A DNA stretch of 64,000 nt. Source: Vreelandella maris. Its GTDB lineage: Bacteria > Pseudomonadota > Gammaproteobacteria > Pseudomonadales > Halomonadaceae. Both the position numbers and the translations under genes were made by a program. How positions within the stretch are numbered: the first letter of the stretch is position 1; the number at the start of each line of letters is the position of its first letter. Where the stretch lies: NCBI RefSeq assembly GCF_013371085.1, contig NZ_JABWCV010000006.1, forward strand, positions 124,001 to 188,000, in the 5' to 3' direction. This document shows positions 10,514 through 19,846 of the stretch, in pieces. The notes under the pieces were generated by a model. It ran no database searches. It saw nothing but the letters and a program-made list of their open reading frames with translations, and was not told the DNA's origin.

Positions 10514-11395
10514 TTAGGCGCTGTTGACCTCTAGAAAGCCGCCTTCTTTCAGCACCTGTGCATACCCTTCGCGATAGCTGGGGAAGCGGAACTGATAACC
10601 AGTGCTAACAATGCGCTGGTTATCGCACCGTTTGCTGGCCCGACGGCGTAACGGTGACTGCATGGTTTCGCTGGCTTCAACTTTTAACTGAGTCGCCAGC
10701 CACATCATCACGTTATGCATCGTAACCGGCTCGCAGTCGCTGCCCAGGTAGATATCGGCCAGCGTTTCACCGCTCTCCTGATAGCGAATCAGGTGGGCGA
10801 TAATGCCGGTGCAGTCGTCGCGGTGAATGCGATTGGAATAGATCACTGGAGTGATCGCCGCCACGCGGCCTTCAGCGACCTGATGAATTAGCCGGTCGCG
10901 GCCTGGGCCGTAAATGCCTGAGAAGCGAATGACCGTGCCGGGCAGCGGATGATTGATCAGCGCCTGTTCGGCTTCGCACATCAATGTGCCAGAGAAGCTG
11001 CTGGGGTCAGTGGGGCTCTCTTCATTGACTACTTCGCCTTCCTGCTGGCCATGTACGCTGGTTGAAGAGACGAAAAACACCCGGCGCGGCGGCGTCTTGT
11101 GCTGCTCCATCACACTTAGTACGCGCTTTAACCCTTCTGGGTAGGCGGTTTGATAGGCACTCTCTTCGAAACGGTCAGCGCTGACGGTATAAACCACATA
11201 GTCGGCGTGGGGAAGGCTTTTGGCATCGGCGTCTTCGAGCTCGTTTAAATCCAGCTTCAGCGGTTTAATACCGGTGTCTTTTAAGGCCTCGATGTTGCGC
11301 CGCATCCCAATCACTTGGTGTCCTTCCTCAAGCAACTCGCGCCCAAGGTTGATCCCAATATCGCCACAGCCGATAATCAGTACGGTTAGTTTCAC
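10514..11395 (-). CDS. NAD-dependent epimerase/dehydratase family (YeeZ-like SDR)
   Basis: A 293-residue extended/atypical short-chain dehydrogenase. The Rossmann motif GCGDIGINLG is near residues 8-17. The segments FFVSSTSVHGQQEGE and IRFSGIYGPGRD match the substrate-domain blocks of the YeeZ-like subgroup, in which the usual YxxxK is altered. The reaction is unknown. Two GTG starts are possible (11404 and 11395); 11395 is preferred because AGAGGAG sits 7-8 bases before it but overlaps the first. Confidence 0.8.
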   Translation of the reverse strand: MKLTVLIIGCGDIGINLGRELLEEGHQVIGMRRNIEALKDTGIKPLKLDLNELEDADAKSLPHADYVVYTVSADRFEESAYQTAYPEGLKRVLSVMEQHKTPPRRVFFVSSTSVHGQQEGEVVNEESPTDPSSFSGTLMCEAEQALINHPLPGTVIRFSGIYGPGRDRLIHQVAEGRVAAITPVIYSNRIHRDDCTGIIAHLIRYQESGETLADIYLGSDCEPVTMHNVMMWLATQLKVEASETMQSPLRRRASKRCDNQRIVSTGYQFRFPSYREGYAQVLKEGGFLEVNSA

Positions 11396-11541
11396 CGTGC
11401 TCACTCCTCTTGATTAATATTCCCTATTAGATGCAAAGTCTCTACCAACATTGACCTTGAACTGTGTCATTGTCGGGTGAGAAAACCGTCGGCAGAGCTT
11501 GCTTGTCCTTTACCATCCCGCTGACTGCTATGATGCTAGGT

Positions 11542-11584
11542 TTTTCGTACAACACTATTTTCGTACAAACACTGTTTTCGTACA
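11542..11584. repeat. Three direct repeats of TTTTCGTACA upstream of oxyR
   Basis: TTTTCGTACA occurs at 11542-11551, 11558-11567 and 11575-11584, with periods of 16 and 17 bases. The array ends 45 bases before the oxyR ATG, in the promoter region. It could be a regulator-binding array or a minor slippage repeat. No known motif is recognised. Confidence 0.6.
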
Positions 11585-11629
11585 TACCCTAGTCACAAGC
11601 TGCTACGAGAGGATGCCACTGGCACCGCT

Positions 11630-12559
11630 ATGACTTTAACAGAACTTCGCTACATCGTAACCCTCGCCCAGGAGCGCCACTTTGGACGCGCGGCAGAACG
11701 CTGCCACGTTTCGCAGCCCACACTCTCCGTGGCGGTGAAAAAGCTAGAGGAGGAGCTTGAAACGCCGCTATTTGAGCGCTCCAAGTCCACTGTACAAGTT
11801 ACCCCGCTGGGCGAAAAGATCGTTGCTCAGGCGCAGCGTGTGCTGGAACAGAGCACGCTGATTTTCGAGCTGGCCAGTAGCGGCAAAGACCAGTTGGCCA
11901 ACCCGCTGCGCATTGGGGCGATTTATACGATCGGGCCCTACCTGTTTCCTCATCTGGTCCCTGCGTTGGCCAACGCGGCCCCGCAGATGCCGCTGTATAT
12001 TGAAGAAGGCATGACCGGCACGCTGCGCGCCAAACTCAGAAGCGGTGAGCTGGATGTCATCATTGTGGCGCTGCCGTTTACAGAAACCGATGTAGTGACA
12101 AAGGCCATCTACGAGGAAGACTTTGAGGTATTGATGCCCGCCAATCACCCTTGGGTCTCGCGCGAAGCGATCAATAAAGAGGATTTACTCGAAGAGCGCC
12201 TACTACTGCTCGGTGAAGGTCACTGCTTCCGCGACCAGATTCTGGAAGCCTGCCCGGCGATTACCCAAAAGCTCAACAGCCCTAATAACACGCTGATTGC
12301 GGAAGGCGGCTCGCTGGAAACCATTCGCCATATGGTCGCTTCCCGGCTGGGGATTACCGTTCTACCGCAGTCGGCGCTGGGCAATAATCAGTATGAAAAC
12401 GCCCTGCTGGTTAGCCGGCCGTTCGTAGCGCCAGCACCGTCGCGTACCGTGGCGATTGCCTGGCGGGCGAGCTTCCCACGCCCCAAAGCCATTGAGGCGC
12501 TGATTCAGGCGATCAGCCACTGCCAGCAGCCTACCCAGGCCGTGAAAAGCGCCCCATGA
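11630..12559 (+). CDS. oxyR: LysR-type hydrogen peroxide sensor-regulator OxyR
   Basis: A 309-residue LysR regulator with the N-terminal winged helix-turn-helix (residues 1-60, HVSQPTLSVAVKKLEEEL). Counting residues puts the redox cysteines exactly at 199 and 208 (GHCFRDQILEAC), the pair that forms the disulfide in E. coli OxyR, so the sensor is intact. It activates catalase, peroxiredoxin and related genes. The stop overlaps the recG start by 4 bases, the oxyR-recG pairing known from Pseudomonas. No strong Shine-Dalgarno sequence precedes the ATG. Confidence 0.95.
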   Translation: MTLTELRYIVTLAQERHFGRAAERCHVSQPTLSVAVKKLEEELETPLFERSKSTVQVTPLGEKIVAQAQRVLEQSTLIFELASSGKDQLANPLRIGAIYTIGPYLFPHLVPALANAAPQMPLYIEEGMTGTLRAKLRSGELDVIIVALPFTETDVVTKAIYEEDFEVLMPANHPWVSREAINKEDLLEERLLLLGEGHCFRDQILEACPAITQKLNSPNNTLIAEGGSLETIRHMVASRLGITVLPQSALGNNQYENALLVSRPFVAPAPSRTVAIAWRASFPRPKAIEALIQAISHCQQPTQAVKSAP

Positions 12560-14634
12560 GCGATCTCTCCGCGCCCATCACCGCGCTGAAAGGCGTGGGC
12601 GAAGCGTTGTCGCTGAAACTTGGCCGGCTGGGGATTGAGCGGGTCAGCGATCTACTGTTTCACCTGCCGCTGCGCTATCAGGACCGTACGCGGCTGACGC
12701 CGATTGGCCTGCTGCGGGCAGGGCAGGAGGCGGTGATCGAAGGCGAAGTGACCGCCTGCGATGTGGTTAAAGGTCGCCGCCGCAGCCTGTTGGTACGCCT
12801 GCGTGATGCCAGCGGTATTCTGAGCCTGCGCTTTTTTCACTTTTCGCCTGCCCAGCAGCAACAGCTACGCCCTGGTGCGACGGTACGCGCCTTCGGTGAA
12901 GCGCGGGCCGGGGCAACCGGTTTAGAGATCTATCACCCCGAATACCGCCTCAGTGGTGGCAGTGAAACGCCAGTCGATGAGTATTTCACACCCATTTACC
13001 CCACCACGGAAGGCTTGAACCAACCCCGGCTGCGCGCTCTGGCTCAACAGGCACTCGGGCTTCTCGACAACGCACCCGAAGCGTTGCCCGATGTGATTCC
13101 CGAGACGCTGCTTCAGCGCTTTCAACTGCCGGGCTTGCACGCCAGCCTGCACTTGCTGCACCAACCGCCACCCGACGTGAATATAGAGCAGTTGACCAGC
13201 GGCCAACACCCGGCCACGCGGCGTTTAGCGCTGGAAGAGCTGCTTGCTCACCAGCTTAGCCTGCGCGAGGTTCGCTTGCGTATTCAGGCCGATGGCGCGC
13301 CCACGCTGCCCTCTGGGCGCAGCCTGCAGGCGCGCTTTTTGGCCCAATTACCGTTTGCGCTAACCGGCGCCCAGCGCCGCGTGCTGGAAGAGATCAGCCA
13401 CGATTTAAGCCGCCCGGCGCCAATGCTACGGCTGATTCAGGGTGATGTGGGTTCGGGAAAAACCGTGGTCGCCGCCATGGCCGCGCTGAGCGCTTTGGCG
13501 GGCAATTGTCAGGCGGCGATTATGGCGCCGACTGAAATCCTCGCCGAGCAGCACTACCGCTCGTTTAAAGCCTGGTTTGAGCCGCTGGGTATTGAAGTGG
13601 CGTGGCTGGCGGGCAAGCTTAAAGGCAAAGCGCGGCTGGATGCCAAGGCAGCGATTGCCGATGGCCGTGCGCGTATGGTGGTGGGCACTCATGCACTGTT
13701 TCAGGGCGACGTGCACTTTGAGTGTTTGGGACTGGCAATTATTGATGAGCAGCACCGCTTTGGCGTGCATCAGCGCCTGGCGTTGCGCGAGAAAGGCGAA
13801 GCGGGCGGGCTTACTCCACACCAGCTGATCATGACTGCCACGCCGATTCCTCGCACTTTGGCCATGAGCGCCTACGCGGATCTCGATGTTTCGGTGATCG
13901 ACGAGCTGCCTCCTGGGCGTACGCCAGTAAAAACCGTGGTAGTGCCCGATGAGCGACGCCCCGAAGTGGTGGAGCGCATTCGACTGGCCTGTAGCGAAGG
14001 TCGTCAGGCCTATTGGGTGTGCACGTTGATTGATGAGTCCGACGTGCTGCAGTGTCAGGCCGCCGAAGTTACCCGTGATGAACTAACGGAGGCGCTGCCT
14101 GAGTTGGCGGTGGGCTTGGTGCATGGACGGATGAAATCAAGCGAGAAAGCCGAGGTGATGACTGCCTTCAAAGCGGGGGAGCTGGATCTGCTAGTGGCTA
14201 CCACGGTGATCGAGGTGGGGGTGGATGTACCCAATGCCAGCCTGATGATTATCGAAAACCCTGAACGCTTAGGGCTTTCTCAGCTTCACCAGCTGCGTGG
14301 CCGGGTAGGCCGCGGCAGCACGGAAAGCTTCTGTGTGCTGCTCTATCATCCGCCGCTGTCGAAAAGCTCCCGCCAGCGCTTGGCAGTGATGCGCGAAACC
14401 ACCGATGGCTTCCGCATCGCCGAGAAAGACCTGGAAATCCGTGGTCCCGGCGAGGTGTTGGGCACCCGCCAAACCGGCTTGGCGCAGATGAAAATTGCCG
14501 ACCTGGAGCGCGATGCCGACCTTCTGGAACGAGTGAGCACCATGGCCCAAACGCTACAGGGCAATCCTGAGATTACCGCCGTGCTGGTACGCCGTTGGTT
14601 AGGCGAAGCCGCAGGGCGCTATGGGCAGGTTTAA
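12556..14634 (+). CDS. recG: ATP-dependent DNA helicase RecG
   Basis: A 692-residue helicase that regresses stalled replication forks and resolves branched DNA. The N-terminal wedge/OB domain is followed by helicase motif I GDVGSGKTVVA (near residue 297), the DEQH box (IIDEQHRFGVHQR near 395), motif III TATPIPRT, and motif VI QLRGRVGRG. Full length for the family. ATGA overlap with oxyR suggests coupled translation. It converges with the yccS-like gene, the two stop codons overlapping at 14631-14634. Confidence 0.96.
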   Translation: MSDLSAPITALKGVGEALSLKLGRLGIERVSDLLFHLPLRYQDRTRLTPIGLLRAGQEAVIEGEVTACDVVKGRRRSLLVRLRDASGILSLRFFHFSPAQQQQLRPGATVRAFGEARAGATGLEIYHPEYRLSGGSETPVDEYFTPIYPTTEGLNQPRLRALAQQALGLLDNAPEALPDVIPETLLQRFQLPGLHASLHLLHQPPPDVNIEQLTSGQHPATRRLALEELLAHQLSLREVRLRIQADGAPTLPSGRSLQARFLAQLPFALTGAQRRVLEEISHDLSRPAPMLRLIQGDVGSGKTVVAAMAALSALAGNCQAAIMAPTEILAEQHYRSFKAWFEPLGIEVAWLAGKLKGKARLDAKAAIADGRARMVVGTHALFQGDVHFECLGLAIIDEQHRFGVHQRLALREKGEAGGLTPHQLIMTATPIPRTLAMSAYADLDVSVIDELPPGRTPVKTVVVPDERRPEVVERIRLACSEGRQAYWVCTLIDESDVLQCQAAEVTRDELTEALPELAVGLVHGRMKSSEKAEVMTAFKAGELDLLVATTVIEVGVDVPNASLMIIENPERLGLSQLHQLRGRVGRGSTESFCVLLYHPPLSKSSRQRLAVMRETTDGFRIAEKDLEIRGPGEVLGTRQTGLAQMKIADLERDADLLERVSTMAQTLQGNPEITAVLVRRWLGEAAGRYGQV

Positions 14635-16835
14635 GCCGCTGTACGGCTGGCGGTGGGCGCTTCGCTTCCCACTAATCGATTTGCCGCCTCGCCTAGCGGG
14701 GCGAGCTGCTCTGTAATAAGACGGAGCTGGCTCTGAATAGGGCGATAAAGGGTGACGGCTTTTTCATCCGTAATAGCGGTATTCTGCCCTTCCAATTGGG
14801 CTAACAGTTCGGCGGTTTGATTCGCTAGCGCCTCTGTCGGCTGGCGTTTATTCAGCTGTTCTGCGATCTGGCCCAACAGCTCTCCAATGCGTTTTGCTAC
14901 CGGCACCAGCGTGGCGTCGTCTTCATCGTCTGCCAACTGATGGCGGTGGGCGCCTAGCGCTGAAAGGTGGCTAAGCAGGGTGTTGGAGAGCACTAGAAAA
15001 CGCAGCCCGTTATCCGCATCTAGCTTCCGGTAGTGCCCCGGCTCGTGGAGCATATTGGTGAGCAGGGTGGAGAGTGCCGCGTCAGCGTTATGAGCATTGC
15101 GCCGGGCTAGGCGATAGGCCAAGTCATCCTGCTTGCCTTCCTCGTACTGATGGATAATCTCTTCCAGGTAGCGGCGGTGGTTATTCAGCGCGTTGGCGGC
15201 CTCGCGGTAAAGCCTGCGTCCCTGCCAGTCGGGCAAAATAAAAAACACCGCTAAGCCTGCGATCAGCGAACCAATCAGGGTATCGAATAACCTGGGTAAG
15301 ATTAGGTTATAGCCGTCGCCCACTTGGTTAAAGCTGCACAGTACCAGCAGGGTGATCGAGGCGGTGGCGACCACGTAGTGTTTTTCGCGGTTGGCGAAGA
15401 ACGACACCCCAGCGGCCACGGCAATCATGCTCTGTACCAGCGGGTGCGGAAAGAGGCTGATCGACGCCCAGCCCACTACCAAGCCAAGTACCGTGCCCAT
15501 TATCCGTTGGGACAAAAAACGCCGTGTGGTGGCAAAGTTAGGCCGGCAAACAAATAGGGTGGTGAGCAGAATCCAGAAACCCTGTTCGGGATCGATCCAT
15601 TGCAGGACCCCGTAGCCAGTCATTAACGCAATCGAGAGCCGCACCGCATGGCGAAAGGTGGGCGAGCCAAGGGTAAAATTCAGGCGCACCCGCTTCCACG
15701 CTTCCAGCACGCTGGAGGGCGAGCGGTCATACAGTGAGCTATCGCGACGATCATCGCTGACACCCGGGTTATGGGCACTGGCGAGCTGGTTTTCCAACGT
15801 GGCCAGGTTCTCTGCTAGCGCACTTAATGGATAAAGCAGCGGGCGCCACTCGGGCTTACCTCGGTCGCGTAAATTCTCAATCGAAGCGTGTAAATCGGCC
15901 AGCGCCTCTTCGCTCTGCTGGTGGTCAAACGGCCGGTTGAGCAGCAGCGATTTCGCCAGTTGGCGGCAGGAGCGCCCCTGCTGATCCAGCAGCCTTTGGC
16001 AGCGAAACAGCACATCATGATGGAAGAACGCTTTGCTGAGCGCGCTGTAAGGATAGTGGGTAGAGCTGGCGCGCTCGTGAATATCCTGGGCAATAAAGTA
16101 AATACGCAGGTAGCGATTGAGCTTGCGATCGCCGCGCTGGCCTTCAAGCCGCCTAAAAATCATCTCTTTGGCTTGGTTGAGTGCATCGACCACTTTGCCG
16201 TTCTGGCGTGCCAGTGCTACCCGGCGGGCCTCCACGTCTACGCCCCGCACCGGTTCGAACAGCGCCGATTTCAGGATCAAAAACTCGCCCAGCGCTTTGT
16301 ACACCCGCGCCATGCTTTGCTTCACCGGCTGGCGTGAAAACAGCGCGCACCACACCACCGAGATTAATCCGTACCAGACGGCCCCAGCCAACAACAGCAG
16401 TTGGCGTGCAGCCACGTCTTCATCTACCCCGCCGTGCTGCTCGATGTTGATCATCGAGTAGATCGAGAGTATCAGCGTGCCGGAGGCAATGGTGGCGTAA
16501 CGCTGCCCAATGGCGCCGAGCATAATGAGGATAAACGTTGAAACGCCCAGGCCAACTACAAACAGCCACGGCCAGGGAAACAGCCACTGGACAATAAAAG
16601 ACGCCGACGTAAAACACACCAGCGTGACCAGCAGGGCTTGAAAACGGCCTTGCCAGCTGTCGTCAGTTTCAGACAGCGCGCAGGCGATAATGCCCAGAAA
16701 CAATGGAATAACTAGCGCTACATCGCCCATTAAACCGCTAAACAGCAGCGCACCGCTGAAGGCTATAAACACGCGCAGGCTGTAGGCGAATTTATCCAGC
16801 GTCCAAAGGCGCCGTAGCGGTAAAGAAATGGGCAT
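14631..16835 (-). CDS. YccS-like FUSC-family inner-membrane protein
   Basis: A 734-residue protein with two blocks of about five to six hydrophobic helices (residues about 15-165 and 395-530), each followed by a long hydrophilic cytoplasmic region. This is the duplicated layout of the YccS/YhfK/FUSC family, related to aromatic acid exporters (AaeB). FVCRPNFATTRRFLSQRIMGTVLG is a well-conserved family block at the start of the second membrane half. The transported compound, if any, is unknown. The gene is convergent with recG. Confidence 0.85.
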   Translation of the reverse strand: MPISLPLRRLWTLDKFAYSLRVFIAFSGALLFSGLMGDVALVIPLFLGIIACALSETDDSWQGRFQALLVTLVCFTSASFIVQWLFPWPWLFVVGLGVSTFILIMLGAIGQRYATIASGTLILSIYSMINIEQHGGVDEDVAARQLLLLAGAVWYGLISVVWCALFSRQPVKQSMARVYKALGEFLILKSALFEPVRGVDVEARRVALARQNGKVVDALNQAKEMIFRRLEGQRGDRKLNRYLRIYFIAQDIHERASSTHYPYSALSKAFFHHDVLFRCQRLLDQQGRSCRQLAKSLLLNRPFDHQQSEEALADLHASIENLRDRGKPEWRPLLYPLSALAENLATLENQLASAHNPGVSDDRRDSSLYDRSPSSVLEAWKRVRLNFTLGSPTFRHAVRLSIALMTGYGVLQWIDPEQGFWILLTTLFVCRPNFATTRRFLSQRIMGTVLGLVVGWASISLFPHPLVQSMIAVAAGVSFFANREKHYVVATASITLLVLCSFNQVGDGYNLILPRLFDTLIGSLIAGLAVFFILPDWQGRRLYREAANALNNHRRYLEEIIHQYEEGKQDDLAYRLARRNAHNADAALSTLLTNMLHEPGHYRKLDADNGLRFLVLSNTLLSHLSALGAHRHQLADDEDDATLVPVAKRIGELLGQIAEQLNKRQPTEALANQTAELLAQLEGQNTAITDEKAVTLYRPIQSQLRLITEQLAPLGEAANRLVGSEAPTASRTAA

Positions 16836-17131
16836 AGAGGCTCTTATAAGGGATGTTAGACTTTAGTATAAATGCGTCAGGGCTAGATGTCGCTACCTCG
16901 TCTCTCAACGTTTGAGCATATAAAGTCGCTATTAAATTTTTATCAGTCGAGATGGTAGGGCTGATGCTGTTCCATTAAGGCAATAACTCACACAAGAGCG
17001 GCTATTGGCTGTTATGTTCGGCGACTCTTAGTGTTAGCGGGTGTGGCGGCGAGTTGGTTGGGCTGTGAGGCGGCATTTTTAGCGCTGGCAGGAGGGCCGG
17101 GGTAGCTGTGAACGTGCAGGTGGCGAGCAAA

Positions 17132-17163
17132 GACCCCAGCAGCAGCACTTTGCTGCGGGGGTC
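17132..17163 (-). terminator. Rho-independent terminator after the HU/SCP2 operon
   Basis: On the minus strand a 13-bp near-perfect stem (GACCCCCGCAGCA pairing with TGCTGCTGGGGTC, one mismatch) with a six-base loop is followed by TTTGC. It begins 7 bases after the stop of the SCP2-type gene. The remaining 16836-17131 spacer shows no gene or other signal. Confidence 0.7.
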
Positions 17164-17169
17164 ATCGCG

Positions 17170-17526
17170 CTACAAATACTTGAGCAGCTTCTGCAGCTTG
17201 TTCATGTCGGCGGAGTCGCCCACTAAACGCACGTTGCCACTCATCATGCCGTCAAGAAAGGCTTGCTGAGTTGGCTTTTTGAGCACTTTTAACGCGGTGG
17301 CTTGGTCTCGGAAACGCAGTTCAAGGTCTAAGTCGACGGGCAGCCCTTTACCGGTGCTGATGCCTTTCGGCGTCATCCGGTAGTGGCGGGCTATGCTTAG
17401 ATCTTCCGTGGCGATTCCCCAGTCCAGGCCGCGCATGCGTTCTAACTGTTCACGAAAGCGCGGCTTGCGGCGCAGGGCACGTTTGAGCAATATGCCCAGT
17501 AGCCACAGCGTCAGCTTGAGCTTCAT
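17170..17526 (-). CDS. Small SCP2-like sterol-carrier domain protein
   Basis: A 118-residue protein. An N-terminal hydrophobic/basic stretch leads into a domain ending GMMSGNVRLVGDSADMNKLQKLLKYL, which matches the C-terminal part of SCP2-type lipid-binding domains (gain of a G-x-V-x-x-x-G-D loop before the last helix). The ligand is unknown. Its ATG overlaps the HU stop codon by one base (TAATG), so it is translated from the HU transcript. It ends at a strong terminator. Confidence 0.65.
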   Translation of the reverse strand: MKLKLTLWLLGILLKRALRRKPRFREQLERMRGLDWGIATEDLSIARHYRMTPKGISTGKGLPVDLDLELRFRDQATALKVLKKPTQQAFLDGMMSGNVRLVGDSADMNKLQKLLKYL

Positions 17527-17798
17527 TAGGAAACGGCGTCCTTAAGTCCTTTGCCTGGCTTAAAGGCAACATTTTTGCTGGCCGGAATTTGTAGTGGGGC
17601 ACCGGTTTGTGGGTTTTTACCGGTGCGTGCTGCGCGCTCACGTACCGTAAAGGTGCCGAAGCCGATCAGAGCGACATCTTCGCCCTTAGCAACGCTGTTA
17701 GTGATTTCATCCAAAATAACGTTCAGTACTTGGCCTGCTTTGTCTTTTGACAGGTCGGCACTTTCAGCGATGGCAGCAGCGAGTTCAGGTTTGCGCAT
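17526..17798 (-). CDS. HU family DNA-binding protein
   Basis: A 90-residue histone-like protein starting MRKPELAAAIAESADLSK with the DNA-binding arm signature GFGTFTVRERAARTGKNPQTG (about residues 45-66). HU dimers bend and compact DNA. ATG 17798 has GGGAG upstream; the reading from 17885 is an artefact of an open upstream frame. It corresponds in position to the HU gene beside the rubredoxin reductase gene in Pseudomonas. It is followed with one-base overlap by the SCP2-like gene. Confidence 0.95.
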   Translation of the reverse strand: MRKPELAAAIAESADLSKDKAGQVLNVILDEITNSVAKGEDVALIGFGTFTVRERAARTGKNPQTGAPLQIPASKNVAFKPGKGLKDAVS

Positions 17799-17925
17799 AA
17801 GAAATCTCCCTTTAGTAAACAATCGAACTTTTGTTAAAGAATCGAGCGTAAAGCAAATGTAGGTTATTGGGCACGTCATCAGCACTAGGTTTGTTTCTCT
17901 AGCCTAGTCGTGAACGCAACGAAAA

Positions 17926-19161
17926 TCAGCCTAGCAGCGTAGGTGCTGCTCTGGAAAGCTCCACTTTCCTTCTCACGCAGCCCCCTGTCAACGCAAAACC
18001 AATCAAACGTCCGTCTTTATTTTCGGCTAACGCACTGATATCACCACCTTCGCCTTCAATTCGCCAGCGTTCAGGTGGGGTGGTTGGCGGGTAGGCTACC
18101 ACTGGCAGCAGAGGGGTTTTAACGACTATTGGCCAAGCGCCAAAGCTGACCGACGTGGGAGTGCCCGCAAGCGTTGCCGCCAATGCCTTGGCGCTCGCTT
18201 GCAACGGCTGCACGTACATTGCATTAACGCCATCGACGCAGGCCACATCGCCCAGAGCGTAAATATCGGGGTGTGAAGTGCGCAGTTGGCGGTCAACTTG
18301 TATGCCGCTCGGCGAGACGCTAAGACCCGCGGCTTCGGCAAGCGCCGTACGAGGCGTTATACCAGTTGCCATAAGTGCGAGATCGGCGCTGATAGCTTCG
18401 CCGTTATCCAACCGTAATACGATGTCGTCACCGCTGCTGGGTGCTAGTGAATCTATCGTGCAGCCTAAGCAGAGCCGGATGCCTGCCTCATTGAAGGCAT
18501 CGCCCAGGGCGTTACCCAGTGGCGCGGGCAGCAGGCGGGGCAGTAGCGTAGCTTCAGGCGCTATGACGCTGACGTGATGACCTCCGGCGTGCAGATCATT
18601 TGTAAATTCACAGCCGACCAGCCCGGCGCCAACAATCGCCACCCTTGCTGGGCCTTGGCCTAACGCCTGATGAAAGCGTCGGTAGTCGTCTAAGTCATTA
18701 ATGGTGAAGCAGCGTGGGGCTACGCTGGGGTCGATGCTGAACGGCATCCTGGGGGCAGCGCCGGTGGCTAATACCAGTGTGTCGTAGCTTAGTTTTTCAG
18801 AGCTAAGTTTTTCAGAGCTTAGTTTTTCATAGTTGGGCGCTTGTCCAGCGTCGAGAAGCAGTGTCCGGTTATCCACATCCAGTGCCGCCACGGGGGTGTG
18901 GGTAATGATGCGGGCGTTTAACTCATCGCCCAGCTCGGCAGCGTTTCGCTGGGCCAGTTTGTCGGGCGCTAGGCCTTTAGCGAAGCCGGTGGAGAGTAAC
19001 GGTTTGCTGTAATCGTCACCGCTGTCAGCACTAATCAACGTGATTGACCGCTGGTCACCGAGACGGCGCAGTGCCCGGGCTAAGCCAATCCCGGCCATTC
19101 CCGTGCCAATAATGACCAGCGCAGCGTGGGATGAAGAGAGCTCTGGTTGTGAGGTGGGCAT
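17926..19161 (-). CDS. FAD-dependent NAD(P)H oxidoreductase, rubredoxin-reductase-like
   Basis: A 411-residue flavoprotein of the AlkT/RubB type. The N-terminal FAD-binding motif is GTGMAGIGLARALR, the central NAD-binding motif GAGLVGCEFTNDL, and the C-terminal FAD motif IYALGDVACVDG. Family members pass electrons from NADH to rubredoxin. No rubredoxin gene is visible next to it. The repeated 15-base unit at 18786-18830 inserts three copies of EKLSS-type residues between the first FAD domain and the NAD domain. The gene sits between HU and ubiC, as in Pseudomonas. Confidence 0.82.
   Translation of the reverse strand: MPTSQPELSSSHAALVIIGTGMAGIGLARALRRLGDQRSITLISADSGDDYSKPLLSTGFAKGLAPDKLAQRNAAELGDELNARIITHTPVAALDVDNRTLLLDAGQAPNYEKLSSEKLSSEKLSYDTLVLATGAAPRMPFSIDPSVAPRCFTINDLDDYRRFHQALGQGPARVAIVGAGLVGCEFTNDLHAGGHHVSVIAPEATLLPRLLPAPLGNALGDAFNEAGIRLCLGCTIDSLAPSSGDDIVLRLDNGEAISADLALMATGITPRTALAEAAGLSVSPSGIQVDRQLRTSHPDIYALGDVACVDGVNAMYVQPLQASAKALAATLAGTPTSVSFGAWPIVVKTPLLPVVAYPPTTPPERWRIEGEGGDISALAENKDGRLIGFALTGGCVRRKVELSRAAPTLLG
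18786..18830. repeat. In-frame triplicated 15-bp repeat inside the reductase gene
   Basis: Units AGCTTAGTTTTTCAG (18786-18800), AGCTAAGTTTTTCAG (18801-18815) and AGCTTAGTTTTTCAT (18816-18830) are head to tail with one or two differences. Fifteen is a multiple of three, so the frame is kept and the protein gains repeated EKLSS-like pentapeptides. Confidence 0.9.
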
Positions 19162-19247
19162 GCAGACACCAAAAAAGTCGCTGAAACAAAAGCCTGTTAG
19201 TGCTGCATGTTACACTAGCCGACCCGTTTATTGCCCTGGAGAACTTG

Positions 19248-19811
19248 GTGACGCCTGCAGCTTTTCGGCAAACTCCTCACTTTTCGCGCTGGCGGCCCGT
19301 TGATGCGGCGCGACCTGCCATGAGTACTTCCTGGTGGCAGTGGGTTGCCTCAACCGACTCATTAACCGCCCGCTTAATAGCCGCAGGAGGTGAAAAGCAG
19401 TTTCGCGTTCGACTGCTACGCCAGGGCGTAGGCTGGCCGCGAGCGGATGAGGCACGGGCGTTGGGCATTGCTCCCAAACGCTATGCATGGCTGCGTGAAG
19501 TCGCGCTGTGCTTGGATGAAACGCCGTGGGTGGTGGCGCGCTCCGTCGCCCCGCTTACTCAGTTAAAGGGCCAGCGTTTGGAAGGGTTAGGTGAACGCTC
19601 GCTAGGCAGTTGGTTATTTCGTCAGCCAGGTTTAATTCGCGGGCCGCTTGAGGCCACCTCCCATCCCCCCTTATTTGCTTGCATGAGCGGTATCGAAAGT
19701 GACTGTACCTGGGGCCGACGCTCGGTGTTTTATAACGGCGGGCTGTCGTTGTTGGTGCAGGAGTATTTTTTGCGTGCGATGGCGGATGACCTTGATCTGC
19801 CATCGCGCTAG
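19248..19811 (+). CDS. ubiC: Chorismate lyase (chorismate--pyruvate lyase)
   Basis: A UbiC-family protein of 187 residues if GTG 19248 is used. It produces 4-hydroxybenzoate and pyruvate from chorismate, the first committed step of ubiquinone synthesis. Family blocks seen are RLLRQGVGWPRADEARALG, REVALCLDETPWVVARSV, and the C-terminal ARRSVFY-like GRRSVFY segment. GTG 19248 has GGAG six bases upstream; the alternative ATG at 19200 has no Shine-Dalgarno sequence and would add 16 residues. It is followed directly by ubiA. Confidence 0.88.
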   Translation: MTPAAFRQTPHFSRWRPVDAARPAMSTSWWQWVASTDSLTARLIAAGGEKQFRVRLLRQGVGWPRADEARALGIAPKRYAWLREVALCLDETPWVVARSVAPLTQLKGQRLEGLGERSLGSWLFRQPGLIRGPLEATSHPPLFACMSGIESDCTWGRRSVFYNGGLSLLVQEYFLRAMADDLDLPSR

Positions 19812-19846
19812 GCTAGCGGCTGCATCTTATTTTTCGTGAGGTAAGC

